From the NCBI RefSeq assembly GCF_002077945.1, contig NZ_LVYD01000061.1, positions 1 through 64,000 of the forward strand: 64,000 nt of DNA, in the 5' to 3' direction. The notes under the pieces were generated by a model. The model was not told the DNA's origin, searched no databases, and saw only the letters and a program-made list of their open reading frames with translations. The position numbers and the translations under genes were made by a program. This DNA comes from Niastella vici (GTDB lineage: Bacteria > Bacteroidota > Bacteroidia > Chitinophagales > Chitinophagaceae). Numbering within the stretch: position 1 is the first letter of the stretch; every line of letters starts with the position of its first letter. Shown piece by piece: positions 9,061-18,685 of this stretch.

Positions 9061-10314
9061 TTACTTCAGCTTCATCTTTACAATTACCGGATTGCTTTTT
9101 CTATTTTGAGTATTAAAATATTCCTGCAGAACAGGAGGGTATTGCGGGTTTTTGGATCTTGTATTTTCGCGGGCTGAAAACATGTCTAATGAAGAGACGC
9201 ATGTGTAAAAGTTACCGTTGGCATACTGCAGGCCAAATAAGGCAAACTGAAAACTACCGGCCAATGGTAAAAAATAATTTTTTGCGTCTGATGTTATTCG
9301 CTCTAAAGAGACAAGGCGACCGCTTCCTGTATTATAAATAAAATTATACTGATATTCGCTTTCGGAACTATTATGAAATAATGGAACGCCAAAAGGATCC
9401 AGCTTAAATAGCAGCAATTGGTTACTTAAATAAACATTCTTTATTCCCTTAATAACCCTTTGAGCAATCCCTCTGCCAGTTCTGAAGCTATCAAGATATG
9501 CCTGGTTATTTGAGGCCAATAAGTTTTTAGGAACGCTGCTGTTCGCCGGAAGCACAAGCTGATACAATTTAATAATAGTATCTGTACTTACTTTATAGAT
9601 TGCGTACTCTGAAGGCAGCGATGCGTAAAATGCATCAGGATCATCTGGTACGGGCGTAATAGCTGCCTGCCCACCTAAAACAGAGCAGAAACAGGGATTA
9701 TCCTTTTGATTGAACGGAAAAACAGACCTGTACAAAGAATCGTCGTGATATATATTAGCTAAGTATATTACTGAATCTTCCGGCAGTTTCCCCTTTGGAA
9801 AATAACAGCTGCGGGCAGAAAGGTAAAAATCGTTTTGCATGGGAAACAGTGCGGCATTTTCGTCAATCTTCATTAAACTGACTGGTGGCTTCTCATTAAG
9901 TTTTCTTCCAGTACAGCTATAATAGGCACTATTCAACTTTTTAGCCTGTTGTCCATTTGTTCCAATAACAGTTGAAATAACCTTTAGTATCTGCTTACTT
10001 TTATCGTAAAATATAACAGGAGGCCAATTTTCTTTAATCTTTGTAATATATTTCCCTGACAGGGTAAAAAACAATACGTATTTAGTATCCAGGTCATACA
10101 CGATAATACTACTGTCTGTAACCAATAATTGAAATACATCACCAAACAGGCTTTCCTTTGTAGTTTCCAAGGGAATATATTCTACACTGTAAAAATATTC
10201 TGAAACCGTACCACCATAAGACTGCGCAGAATCTATGCGCAATCTTGGCACTACCTGTGCTATAGAAATGTTGGCCGTAATCATAGCGATTACACACAAT
10301 AAGTATTTTTTCAT
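9061..10314 (-). CDS. 6-bladed beta-propeller protein, paralogue 2
   Basis: 417 residues from the ATG at 10314, which gives the signal peptide MKKYLLCVIAMITANISIAQ; the longer open frame to 10449 runs through the end of the barrel gene in another frame and is rejected. The mature protein begins VPRLRIDSAQSYGGTVSEYF, has VEYIPLETTKESLFGD and ends SNPVIVKMKLK like its two paralogues. No lipobox cysteine is present, so it should be periplasmic or secreted rather than a lipoprotein. It follows the outer-membrane barrel gene by 49 bases. A role as a partner of that barrel is inferred from position only. Confidence 0.8.
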   Translation of the reverse strand: MKKYLLCVIAMITANISIAQVVPRLRIDSAQSYGGTVSEYFYSVEYIPLETTKESLFGDVFQLLVTDSSIIVYDLDTKYVLFFTLSGKYITKIKENWPPVIFYDKSKQILKVISTVIGTNGQQAKKLNSAYYSCTGRKLNEKPPVSLMKIDENAALFPMQNDFYLSARSCYFPKGKLPEDSVIYLANIYHDDSLYRSVFPFNQKDNPCFCSVLGGQAAITPVPDDPDAFYASLPSEYAIYKVSTDTIIKLYQLVLPANSSVPKNLLASNNQAYLDSFRTGRGIAQRVIKGIKNVYLSNQLLLFKLDPFGVPLFHNSSESEYQYNFIYNTGSGRLVSLERITSDAKNYFLPLAGSFQFALFGLQYANGNFYTCVSSLDMFSARENTRSKNPQYPPVLQEYFNTQNRKSNPVIVKMKLK

Positions 10315-10363
10315 TAGCCTAATAATGTTTGATCTATGGGATTGAATACACCGCACACTTTTG

Positions 10364-13288
10364 TCATTTGCCAAACTTTCTTGGATAATACGCCAGCGTA
10401 AGCATAAAATACTGTTGCAGCACGTTACTATAGCCAAAATTCTGCACATTGCCTTTAATGGTATTTGTAATGCCTTTGTTTTGCCGAAGGAGATCGAGGG
10501 CAGAAAACTTTACTTCGGCCTGGTTCTCTTTCAGAAAACGATAGGTAAGACTGGCATTCCAGATAGTGAAGTTGATGGCATTTGCGCCACCGGCTACACT
10601 GCGATTGTAGGTAATATTGCTACTCCAAACCAGGTCTTTAGGAAACTGTAACGTAACAATAGCCCGGGTATACCGGCTATTACTTTTAAACCGGTTATTC
10701 CGGAACCCACGCTGCTCGGCATTATTATAATTCAGCCCCTGTTCCAGCTTTAGCTGCACAATGTCTTTGTTGCGGTAGTTTATATTAAAACCCCCACCCT
10801 GGCTTCTGTTAACAGAAGTGTTTAAGATACCATCAATATATCGCGGGTCGTTCGACAATCCATTATTATAACGGATGCCAAATTCAAAAGTATTGGCCTT
10901 ATTTATGGCCAGCGCCTTGCGGATGTTCACATTGCCATTCAGGTATTTGTTTCCATCAATATTTATCATATACACCGTTCTGCCCCCACTATTATCATAC
11001 AAGCTGCTATCAACAATATTGCCGGTAATTTTTCCCAGGGTAATTCCCGCGTCAACATTCCAGGGGTTCTTAGGTTTGCGGGTGGTAAAACTATATTTAA
11101 AATTTACATCCTGCTGGTATTCCGGTTTCAGGTCCCTGTTCCCTTTGGGTACGTATAGCGGGTTTGCAGCATCCACCAACGGCGCCATTTGCCATACAGT
11201 AGGATAATTAGCTCTTGTTTTATAATCGAGACTGTATTTTACTTCATACTGGCCGTACTGATGATTGAAGTATTCTATTGAAGCATCAGGTATAAATTTT
11301 TGATAACTGTAGCCAAGGTTTTGAATAGCCTGCGTACTGTTATTGGCATAATTGTAATATTGTTGTGCAGCATTAACATTTACAGAGAAATATTTATTGT
11401 ACCTGTTGGTAAGCCCTTTATAAAATCTTTTTGACAACCGGAATTTGGGAACAAAATCCCTGACTGTTTCCGTTCTGCTATAAGTAAGGCCGGTGTTGGG
11501 AACATAATCATGCGTAGTAGTATCCAGGTCCCGCACCGCATCATTGTTATCATTTTGGAATAACCTGTAACTGGCAGACAGTTCCATATCAATACCGCCA
11601 ACACCTCTTCTGCCAAATATCAATTCTTTCAGACGCGGATAAGTTACATTAAATTTATGTTCAACACTGTTACCGTTGCGCTGATCGTAAACACGCGATA
11701 CATTGCGATTGCGTTGCGGCTCTTTGGTAAATTCATAATTATTCTGACTTTGGGATTTTCCTGAATTGTCACCTATGGTGATGGTGTACCCGACAGTAAA
11801 TTCAGTGGGCACCCTTTTATTACTATTTCCGTAGAAGGAAGGTTCCCGCCTGGAAAAGGAAAAACCGGCCTGCATATTTTTGGCGATATTGCGGCTTTCG
11901 CTCACCGAACTGTTTTTATTAACAACCCCGATGCCTGTTTTTTCCTGTATGCTGCTGCTTTGGTTTTTATTCCTGTCTTCATTGATAGTACCGGAGGCTG
12001 AAACATTAAGTGAATATTTATCCGCAGCGCGTTCATACTGAACGCCTGCACGCTGATCGTCGCTCTGGTTATAAGACGAACTGTTTGATTGCCGCGATAA
12101 AACAGTATCCGGCGTTATCAATGATCTTTCCAGGCTGGTATCTATTACATCGGTAGCGTTGTGATTGATGAAATAATCCGCATTTAAACGGCTGATTCCC
12201 CGGAATTGCCCCTCAGCTATAAAATCAGATTGCAGGCGTACGCCGCCCATAACAGGCCTGTTCACACCGCGCATGTTAAAATTGCTCTGGTATTCCAGGC
12301 TGGCACCCTCCCCTTTAAAGGAGCTGTTGCGCAGCAGGGCATCCACATCACTGGCTAATTTGTTCACATTATTGCCGGCGGCTACGGTAGTAATTTGCAT
12401 CTTCCTGTTAAAGCCACTGAGCATGCCGTCAGCAACGTAGCGTTTATCCCTGCCTGGCGATAGGTTTGATAGTCCATATCCCGCCGATACCTTGCCAAAA
12501 TAACCCGTCTTCTTGTCTTCTTTCAACTTTATATTTGCGTACAAGGTAGAATCCAAAGGGTTTTTTTCATCGCGTTGCTGGTATACCTGTATTTTATCCA
12601 AAGCACCTTTGGGCAGGTTTTGTGTTGCTATGGTTACGTCTGAAGTACCCATAAAAGGTTTTCCCTCTACCAATACGGCATTGATTTTTTTACCGTTGAA
12701 CGTAATGTCGCCATCCCCCCAAATCGTAAAGCCTGGCAGACGGCGCATCAGATCCTCAGCGGTGGCATTGCTATCTAACCTAAAAGCATCGGCATTGAAC
12801 TCCAGCGTATCGCCGTTCATGCGCATCGGGACCTTTGCTTTTACCACCACTTCTTCGAGCAGGTTGCCGTTCTTATCTGTATTTTGGTACATATAGAGCA
12901 GGCCAAAATCAAGAATGCTTTCACTTTTAGTAAGAAGGAACCTTTTGAACAGCGGCTTGTAACCAACATGGGTAATAACCAGGTGTAAGGGCACATTCAA
13001 GGGCAGTGGCTTTACGGTAAATTCCCCAAAACTATTAGGCAGGGTAAATTGCATCAGGGAGGAATCCGCATCCCTATACACCGCAACAGTGGCGCTGATC
13101 AGCATAAAATTGTACACCGAGTCCTTTACCTTACCTGTAACGTGACCTGTCTTTAAAGAATCTGTCTGTTGGGCGTATAGTTGACCGGAACAGAACAAAA
13201 GACAGAAAATAAAGATAGAGAGCCTGCTATTTTTCACATGGCATCCTACTTTGCAGCCAGCAGGTATATAAAAATGAAGTTTTTTCAT
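10364..13288 (-). CDS. TonB-dependent-receptor-like outer-membrane beta-barrel protein
   Basis: 974 residues with a signal sequence ending at LYAQ. A carboxypeptidase-regulatory-like beta-sandwich (about residues 47-130, GHVTGKVKDS...GEFTVKPLP...HVGYKPLF) leads into a plug-like domain (LEEVVVKAKVP, GDTLEFNADAFR, LMRRLPGF, VLVEGKPFMG) and then a long barrel with many alternating aromatic strands. It matches the 'outer membrane beta-barrel family' related to SusC but without a SusD partner. It sits between propeller paralogues 3 and 2. The function would be uptake or surface display of an unknown ligand; the neighbouring six-cysteine peptide is a candidate (inference). Confidence 0.85.
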   Translation of the reverse strand: MKKLHFYIPAGCKVGCHVKNSRLSIFIFCLLFCSGQLYAQQTDSLKTGHVTGKVKDSVYNFMLISATVAVYRDADSSLMQFTLPNSFGEFTVKPLPLNVPLHLVITHVGYKPLFKRFLLTKSESILDFGLLYMYQNTDKNGNLLEEVVVKAKVPMRMNGDTLEFNADAFRLDSNATAEDLMRRLPGFTIWGDGDITFNGKKINAVLVEGKPFMGTSDVTIATQNLPKGALDKIQVYQQRDEKNPLDSTLYANIKLKEDKKTGYFGKVSAGYGLSNLSPGRDKRYVADGMLSGFNRKMQITTVAAGNNVNKLASDVDALLRNSSFKGEGASLEYQSNFNMRGVNRPVMGGVRLQSDFIAEGQFRGISRLNADYFINHNATDVIDTSLERSLITPDTVLSRQSNSSSYNQSDDQRAGVQYERAADKYSLNVSASGTINEDRNKNQSSSIQEKTGIGVVNKNSSVSESRNIAKNMQAGFSFSRREPSFYGNSNKRVPTEFTVGYTITIGDNSGKSQSQNNYEFTKEPQRNRNVSRVYDQRNGNSVEHKFNVTYPRLKELIFGRRGVGGIDMELSASYRLFQNDNNDAVRDLDTTTHDYVPNTGLTYSRTETVRDFVPKFRLSKRFYKGLTNRYNKYFSVNVNAAQQYYNYANNSTQAIQNLGYSYQKFIPDASIEYFNHQYGQYEVKYSLDYKTRANYPTVWQMAPLVDAANPLYVPKGNRDLKPEYQQDVNFKYSFTTRKPKNPWNVDAGITLGKITGNIVDSSLYDNSGGRTVYMINIDGNKYLNGNVNIRKALAINKANTFEFGIRYNNGLSNDPRYIDGILNTSVNRSQGGGFNINYRNKDIVQLKLEQGLNYNNAEQRGFRNNRFKSNSRYTRAIVTLQFPKDLVWSSNITYNRSVAGGANAINFTIWNASLTYRFLKENQAEVKFSALDLLRQNKGITNTIKGNVQNFGYSNVLQQYFMLTLAYYPRKFGK

Positions 13289-13352
13289 AACGCAGTTAAT
13301 TTCTTACCCTTTGCCGCACACAGACAATTGATCTGCATATCAGATGTGATCC

Positions 13353-14600
13353 TTACTCTTTCAGTTTCATTTTTACAATTACCGGATTGCTTCTGCTGTT
13401 TTGCGTATTAAAATATTCCTGTAATACCGGAGGGTAATTAGGGTTCTTACTTTTGGTAGCCCCTTTAGCAGCAAATATATTTAACGAGGATATGTTGGTG
13501 TAAAAAAAACCATCAAAGTAATCCATCCCCCAATATCTTGACCGAAGGCTGGTAAAAGGCAAATAACAGGTGGTTGAATCTGGTGTAAAGCGCTCAAAAG
13601 ACGTCAATTTACCTGAATTTAAATCATAAATGAAATTGAACTGATTCGAACCACCAGAACCTAAATCACTATACGGATATACACTTACACCTGCATTAAA
13701 ATACATCTTTTTCCCGTTGAAAATTATATTCTTCACGTTAACAATAATATTTTGATCGTGCGCTAATATTTTTTGCACACTATCAATTACACGACTGTCT
13801 TTGGATTCAATTATCCCACGTGGCAAGGTCCTATTTGCCGGAAACACAAATTGATACATTGGCGTGACTTTATCTTTGCTTACTTTATACAAGAAATGAT
13901 CAAAAGGCGTTACAACATAAACGCTACCATTTTCAGACATACTCCCAATGTTCAGGGAGCGATTTTGTTTAAAAAACAGCTGATGTTCTAATGTATTAAA
14001 AGGGAATATACGTTTATACAGCGAACCGCCTTTATACGTACTTATCAAAAAAAGCGTTGTGTCCTTTATTTTGCCGTCAACCGGCAAATCATAGTTTGTG
14101 CGGGTTACAGTATATTCATTTCCCAAATCGATCCCTCTAATTAAATCCAGTTCATTTCGGGTAAGAGATAATGATTGCAGTTTTTTACCAGAAAGAGAAT
14201 ACCTTATACAAGGGATGCTATGGGGATCGGTCAATGGGAAAGTATTGCATACAAGTATTGTATTGCTTTTTTTGTCAAGCCATGCAGATGGGTATACTAT
14301 TTTACCTTTAATTTTTTGAAGAAACCTGCCGCTCCTGGTAAAAAAAAGAAGCGCCTTTGTATCCAGATCTGAAATAATAAAACTACTGTCAGTAATAAGC
14401 ATTTCACTTACCGCTCCAAACAAACTCTCTTTTGTGGTTTCCAAAGGAATATATTCTATAGTTTTAATATATTCCGATGCATTTCCTCCGTAAGAGATTG
14501 CAGGATTAATACGAAGCTTTTCAATCACCTGCGCGTTCGTTTCAAAAAAAAGAATGATGCAAATAATGCAACCACAAATTTGCGAACTAATTACTTTCAT
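13353..14600 (-). CDS. 6-bladed beta-propeller protein, paralogue 3
   Basis: 415 residues. The signal peptide ends near ETNAQ, followed by VIEKLRINPAISYGGNASEY and the family block IEYIPLETTKESLFGA; the C-terminus is SNPVIVKMKLKE. The start ATG overlaps the stop codon of the thioredoxin-like gene by four bases (ATGA at 14597-14600), a sign of translational coupling. This copy shows the intact thioredoxin-propeller junction whose degenerate twin is at 8890-9057. Function unknown; the family is a repeat fold often found beside transporters. Confidence 0.82.
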   Translation of the reverse strand: MKVISSQICGCIICIILFFETNAQVIEKLRINPAISYGGNASEYIKTIEYIPLETTKESLFGAVSEMLITDSSFIISDLDTKALLFFTRSGRFLQKIKGKIVYPSAWLDKKSNTILVCNTFPLTDPHSIPCIRYSLSGKKLQSLSLTRNELDLIRGIDLGNEYTVTRTNYDLPVDGKIKDTTLFLISTYKGGSLYKRIFPFNTLEHQLFFKQNRSLNIGSMSENGSVYVVTPFDHFLYKVSKDKVTPMYQFVFPANRTLPRGIIESKDSRVIDSVQKILAHDQNIIVNVKNIIFNGKKMYFNAGVSVYPYSDLGSGGSNQFNFIYDLNSGKLTSFERFTPDSTTCYLPFTSLRSRYWGMDYFDGFFYTNISSLNIFAAKGATKSKNPNYPPVLQEYFNTQNSRSNPVIVKMKLKE

Positions 14601-15166
14601 AAAAAAAAACGATGTTTGATACGATCAACTACTTTTTGATTTAGCACCGCATAATTGGGATTAATAAAATATTTAAAAGCAACCCCTGTGTTTTTTTCAA
14701 TTAACACATATAGAGGGCTTCCCGAATATCCCATACTATTTATTATTTCATTTTTGGATACTTTTAAAACACTAAACAGCGGCAATGCCCTCTTCCATTC
14801 ATATTCCAGATTTTGCAGGCCGGCAGAGTCTGAGACGATCCAAACAGATTTTGTTCGATCCCTGAAACTTCTTAAAAGATAGGTGATCTCCTGGTTAATA
14901 CAGGTAGAACAATCGCTGCCGGCACTAATAAACAGCAGTGCATATTTATCCCTGATGGGTTTAATTTTATTTAAATCGTATTTAAAATTGCCATCCAGAT
15001 TAAATAATAAGTTCGATTCGAGATAATTTTCATATTGGATATTTCTGGTCTTTAGAATTAAGTTGTTTTCCGAAGCGACAGTTTGCCCAGTTCTATTTTC
15101 TTTACAAGCGATCAGTAGCAGCGTTAGAAAGGAAATAATTGTAAAGTGATAAATCTTGTAATGCAT
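14597..15166 (-). CDS. Thioredoxin-like lipoprotein with CSTC motif
   Basis: 189 residues. The N-terminal hydrophobic stretch ends in the lipobox LLIAC, so a membrane-anchored lipoprotein is expected. Residues about 90-110 read ALLFISAGSDCSTCINQE, a CxxC redox-type site at the start of a thioredoxin-like fold, followed by a helix and VWIVSDSAG. It resembles the small thioredoxin/TlpA-type lipoproteins found with propeller and Cys-rich peptide genes in Bacteroidota. The neighbouring six-cysteine peptide is a plausible substrate for disulfide formation or repair, but that is inferred from position. Confidence 0.7.
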   Translation of the reverse strand: MHYKIYHFTIISFLTLLLIACKENRTGQTVASENNLILKTRNIQYENYLESNLLFNLDGNFKYDLNKIKPIRDKYALLFISAGSDCSTCINQEITYLLRSFRDRTKSVWIVSDSAGLQNLEYEWKRALPLFSVLKVSKNEIINSMGYSGSPLYVLIEKNTGVAFKYFINPNYAVLNQKVVDRIKHRFFL

Positions 15167-15175
15167 TTCAGATCT

Positions 15176-16378
15176 CTATTTTAAATAAACAATTTGTATA
15201 ATCCCATTATCCTTCAAATCTATTTTTTTAGCAAGTACACCCAATTTATGGCGCCAATCCTTATGCAATGCTTTAATATTTTGTGTATAGGGATGTTCAT
15301 AAACATTTAGAAAATCCCTGGGTTTGAGGTAGCTGTATAAAACCTTTTCATTTGATTGAAACTGTGGGCGAAAGGGCGGTCCGCCATCCAGATCGTTTAA
15401 AAATCCATGATCCCAAATGTCCAAATTATAAAGCAAATTAAAGTTTTCGCCAGTCAGCTTATTATGTATGATTACAGCGTCATGAAGCTTGTAAATCCCT
15501 TCAAAATAGCAAAAGTGCTCCGTTTCAATTATTTTATCTATCACAAAATGCTGACCTAAGAAGTTTCGCACCTTAGTTGAAAATAGTTTGCTTTTGGGCA
15601 TTAGGTCCTTATCCTTAATTATATATTTAGGTACCATTTTTAAATCAGCATCAATATAGAAAATAGTGTCGGATGACTGTTGCCAAAAAGTCAAAGTGTC
15701 TTTGTAAACGTATGTTGAATAATTCGCCAGCCTGTTTTGCACATATTCCTCGTTATGCATAAATTCTCTTACCACCTTTCCGTTCAAATCCGTCTTATAA
15801 ATATCAGGCCAGCGTTTTTGATGAGATTTGCCACAAGACGGAGTAATAAAAAAGAAACTGTCATTCTTAAAAATAATAGACAGCGGGAAGCCAGGTATCT
15901 TAAAAGAACCAATAAAATTTCCGCTAAATGAAAAAGTGGCTACTTTTTGCTGTCCGATATCCAAGATATAGATCACCTTATTTTTTTCGTCGGCCACACA
16001 GTCAACAGCTTCCAAATACTCTATATCCTTCTCACCAATAGAAGATATACTTCGGATATAGTTACCTGCCCTATCAAATAAAAAGACGCCTTTTGTACTT
16101 TTATCGAAAATTAATATATGCGTTTCATACAGTTTAATGTTTAAATTATCAGATAAATAAACGCTGTCAGGCGTTGATAACTTTACATAAGATATACTGT
16201 CGGCAATCGCCGAGAGATTCATTTGTTTTAATTCTGCTTTGCCGTTCTCAATATTAATTTCAGGCATTACCCTTTTGGCACCAGATGTGCAACTGGAAAT
16301 CAAAACAAGTATCACATAAAGACCACATTGCACCTGGACTACATTTCTAACTACGTTTTTCACGTTATCAATTTTCAA
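15176..16378 (-). CDS. 6-bladed beta-propeller lipoprotein, divergent copy
   Basis: 400 residues with lipobox LISSC about 30 residues in. Repeating blade-like strands (GVFLFDRAGNYIRSIS, KVIYILDIGQQKVATFSFSG, FFFITPSCGK) fit a 6-bladed propeller of the BF3164-like type, but the head and tail differ from the three paralogues downstream. The only in-frame starts before the signal are TTG (16378) and GTG (16363), with an in-frame TAA just upstream, so a non-ATG start is required; a mutated ATG is also possible. It follows the Cys-rich peptide gene after a 72-base gap containing a strong stem-loop, and is 9 bases from the thioredoxin-like gene. Confidence 0.7.
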   Translation of the reverse strand: MKIDNVKNVVRNVVQVQCGLYVILVLISSCTSGAKRVMPEINIENGKAELKQMNLSAIADSISYVKLSTPDSVYLSDNLNIKLYETHILIFDKSTKGVFLFDRAGNYIRSISSIGEKDIEYLEAVDCVADEKNKVIYILDIGQQKVATFSFSGNFIGSFKIPGFPLSIIFKNDSFFFITPSCGKSHQKRWPDIYKTDLNGKVVREFMHNEEYVQNRLANYSTYVYKDTLTFWQQSSDTIFYIDADLKMVPKYIIKDKDLMPKSKLFSTKVRNFLGQHFVIDKIIETEHFCYFEGIYKLHDAVIIHNKLTGENFNLLYNLDIWDHGFLNDLDGGPPFRPQFQSNEKVLYSYLKPRDFLNVYEHPYTQNIKALHKDWRHKLGVLAKKIDLKDNGIIQIVYLK

Positions 16379-16388
16379 AATTTAAAAT

Positions 16389-16430
16389 GGATTGTTACAA
16401 TAGTAACCTGGTTAGTTATTGTAACAATCC
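16389..16430 (-). terminator. Strong stem-loop after the Cys-rich peptide gene (attenuator or processing site)
   Basis: A perfect 14-bp inverted repeat, GGATTGTTACAATA (16389-16402) and TATTGTAACAATCC (16417-16430), separated by 14 bases. It starts 20 bases past the peptide stop and ends 10 bases before the next gene's start. On the coding strand it is followed by ATTTTAAATTTTG rather than a clean U tract, so partial termination or mRNA stabilisation is more likely than full termination. Either would raise peptide mRNA relative to the downstream genes. Confidence 0.6.
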
Positions 16431-16450
16431 TGTAGTCGACAATTTTACGC

Positions 16451-16738
16451 TCAATTTGTTGTGTAACAACCGGTTTTGGAACAGGTTACCTGATTACAGG
16501 TGTTACCAAAACTGGAGAGACATTTCGTTGTCATCCCCATGTACTCATCTTGCCCGGTCTTTGTTTTATAGCATCTCAAATCGTCGATACTGATCTTATC
16601 GTTCTGTACCGTTCCCGAAACTTCTAAACAAGCAGAAGGAGCACTTGACTCTCCTTCATCAACAAATGACGACAATCCTACGAATCCAATAAGGGCAAAT
16701 GCAAACAAAATAGCAAATTTCGATTTTCTCTTTACCAT
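16451..16738 (-). CDS. Small secreted six-cysteine peptide
   Basis: 95 residues: a basic start (MVKRKSK), a hydrophobic signal segment (about 8-25), then an acidic linker (DEGESSAPS) and a mature part of about 65 residues with six cysteines (ACLEV, LRCYK, TKCLS, NTCNQ, VTCSK, GCYTTN). The even cysteine number fits three disulfides. No catalytic motif is seen. Size and setting resemble the small Bacteroidota precursor peptides (NVEALA-type) encoded beside propellers, but the NVEALA motif itself is absent, so no family is assigned. A -7-like box (16779-16786) just upstream and the stem-loop downstream suggest it is expressed as a separate, abundant transcript. Confidence 0.65.
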   Translation of the reverse strand: MVKRKSKFAILFAFALIGFVGLSSFVDEGESSAPSACLEVSGTVQNDKISIDDLRCYKTKTGQDEYMGMTTKCLSSFGNTCNQVTCSKTGCYTTN

Positions 16739-16778
16739 AACCTAGGTTTTTGGTTTAATAAAAAATGTTTAACGGGTT

Positions 16779-16786
16779 CAAATTTA
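16779..16786 (-). promoter_or_regulatory. Candidate -7 box for the Cys-rich peptide gene
   Basis: TAAATTTG on the minus strand, matching the Bacteroidota TANNTTTG consensus, 40 bases upstream of the peptide ATG and within the short gap after the membrane-protein gene. No -33 TTTG is seen at standard spacing, so support is moderate. Confidence 0.45.
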
Positions 16787-16809
16787 CCTGCATGCACTGC
16801 ACTATAATT

Positions 16810-18684
16810 TCAGTGAACTCTTCTGTAACTATTTTCATAACTTCTGTAAATATTGATTGACAACCTGGCTTCGTTCTTTATCTGATCCACTTCGGCAGAA
16901 GGAAATTTTACGGGCATATTTAAAATCTTTAAAGCTGCTTTTTGTAGGTTGTCCTTATCGTTGTGCAGTTGGTACAGCTTCAGCAACTCATGCATTGGGG
17001 TAAACCTGTTTGGCAGGTAATTGCTTAACCATTCCATGTTCTCAATGGCTCGAGGATAGTTTCGCATCGCAGCGTAAGCCTGCGCCGTGGCTTCCACCGT
17101 TTGCTTTGTTATAAAAAACTTTTTTGCTTCCTCAAGAACGGCAATGGTATTTTCGCCATTCCCGTTGTTCTGTGCCAGCCATTCGCCATATTCGGTTAGG
17201 AACTTTCCATCCGAATTTAAAACATTATAAACAGGAGAAAGCTGAGGTTTTGCCTCAGCAGGCAACACGTAGTTATTTTGTATATCATTCCATTTACCAA
17301 TAGCAGTATAAGCCTTCATACCTTGATAACCTGCAAGTACTGTCAGCAAAAACACACAGCCGGTGACTGCCGCAGCAAGACGGCGGTTGTGTATAAAAAA
17401 TGAGGATTTTAAAATGAAGGGATTTTCTCTTAAAGAAAAGACAAGCACAAAACAAAAAACCAAAAGCAGCAAAAATACATTTACATGAAAGGGATATGAA
17501 GTAAAGCCACATGCCAGTACAGCAGTCGTTGTTAACTTAGCAGTAAACATCAGCTTTCTATTTTCTGCTGATTTTGAAGTAAAAAAATACAAAAGCAAAG
17601 CCGCAAAAACAATGAAGCCGATGAGCCCCACTTCTTTTAACAACTGCACATATTCATTGAAGATAATGTAGCTTTCTCCTGCACTGAGAAAATAATCTGT
17701 TGGAACCTGGCTATGATCTTTAAAGTATTGAGCCTGCCATTGAGGATAGTACCAGGTAAAACGCCCCAGCCCTGTTCCCAGCCAAAAATGATCAGTAATA
17801 TGATTCAATGTAATTTGCAACTTCATCATGCGGCCCACAGCAGACATCTTTTTCATGCCAAACAAAAAATATCCGGCAAAGCCGATGAAGCTGAGCACCA
17901 CAAAAAATAAAGCAGTCAGCCATGCTTTGTGAAGTACCAAGATCCTCTGCTTTATGAATGCACCATAATTAAATAAAACCCATGCCGCTGTAGTGACAAA
18001 GGAGGCTATGTAAGCTGTACGGCTCTGTGTTTTATAGATCATGAACAAGGAGGTAGCAAAAATCAACAAGAATGCGGTTACTCTTAAGCCGACAGGCAAA
18101 GCGCTAATTTCTTTATTATTCAAAGGTTTCCACTGCAGAAAAACATAAAATGCAAAGGGTAATTGGGTAACAAGATAACATCCATAAATTCCTGAATTTT
18201 GCAGGCTCCCTGTTAACAGCAAGCTCCTGTCACCATTGTCAGCATCATCAGCCTGAAACAGTTGGTTGAAGCCCGCTCCTAACTCATATAGAAACACAAG
18301 CAGAAGAAACAACAGTATGATGTGAAACGATATTGTTTTCCTGAAAAAAAGAAAGGGACTGCATAATAAATACACCGAACAGCAAATAAAAAAATGCTCA
18401 TTTCCAAAGCTGAAATAAGTGCTGCTTAAAAGGAGAATGCAAACAACAATTATAATTAGCAGCGCTGCGATCTGCTTTATTGAAAAGGTTTTTTTCCAGC
18501 CTGTTTGCAGCAAATAAATGACCGCAGTTATGGGCATAAAAAATACAAGGTTATATTGGTGCCTGATCTCAGTTTCGTAGTTAAATGAAAAGCGGTAGTA
18601 AAAAATAAAAAATAAGCAGGCCGCAATGAATGACACCGTAAGCAGGCAAGCTGCCATTGCAGAATATGCATTCGTATTTTTCAC
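16810..18684 (-). CDS. O-antigen-ligase-like (Wzy_C type) membrane protein with C-terminal TPR-like region
   Basis: 624 residues, with about ten hydrophobic membrane segments in the first 440. Features of the O-antigen ligase/polymerase superfamily are a large periplasmic loop with KTQSRTAYIAS before it and LGTGLGRFTWYYPQW inside it. Residues about 470-620 form a soluble helical part with TPR-like pairs (AAMRNYPRAIENMEWLSNYL, PMHELLKLYQLHNDKDNLQ). The start is GTG one base after the stop of the HTH gene, so the two are coupled. No other polysaccharide-assembly genes are nearby, which argues against a routine O-antigen role; a link to the adjacent peptide (modification or export) is inferred. 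Confidence 0.75.
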   Translation of the reverse strand: MKNTNAYSAMAACLLTVSFIAACLFFIFYYRFSFNYETEIRHQYNLVFFMPITAVIYLLQTGWKKTFSIKQIAALLIIIVVCILLLSSTYFSFGNEHFFICCSVYLLCSPFLFFRKTISFHIILLFLLLVFLYELGAGFNQLFQADDADNGDRSLLLTGSLQNSGIYGCYLVTQLPFAFYVFLQWKPLNNKEISALPVGLRVTAFLLIFATSLFMIYKTQSRTAYIASFVTTAAWVLFNYGAFIKQRILVLHKAWLTALFFVVLSFIGFAGYFLFGMKKMSAVGRMMKLQITLNHITDHFWLGTGLGRFTWYYPQWQAQYFKDHSQVPTDYFLSAGESYIIFNEYVQLLKEVGLIGFIVFAALLLYFFTSKSAENRKLMFTAKLTTTAVLACGFTSYPFHVNVFLLLLVFCFVLVFSLRENPFILKSSFFIHNRRLAAAVTGCVFLLTVLAGYQGMKAYTAIGKWNDIQNNYVLPAEAKPQLSPVYNVLNSDGKFLTEYGEWLAQNNGNGENTIAVLEEAKKFFITKQTVEATAQAYAAMRNYPRAIENMEWLSNYLPNRFTPMHELLKLYQLHNDKDNLQKAALKILNMPVKFPSAEVDQIKNEARLSINIYRSYENSYRRVH

Positions 18685-18685
18685 A

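Noticed and set aside
13331..13345. ATCTG-CATAT-CAGAT hairpin between propeller 3 and the barrel gene
   Set aside because: Only five base pairs and no U tract follow it; too weak to call.
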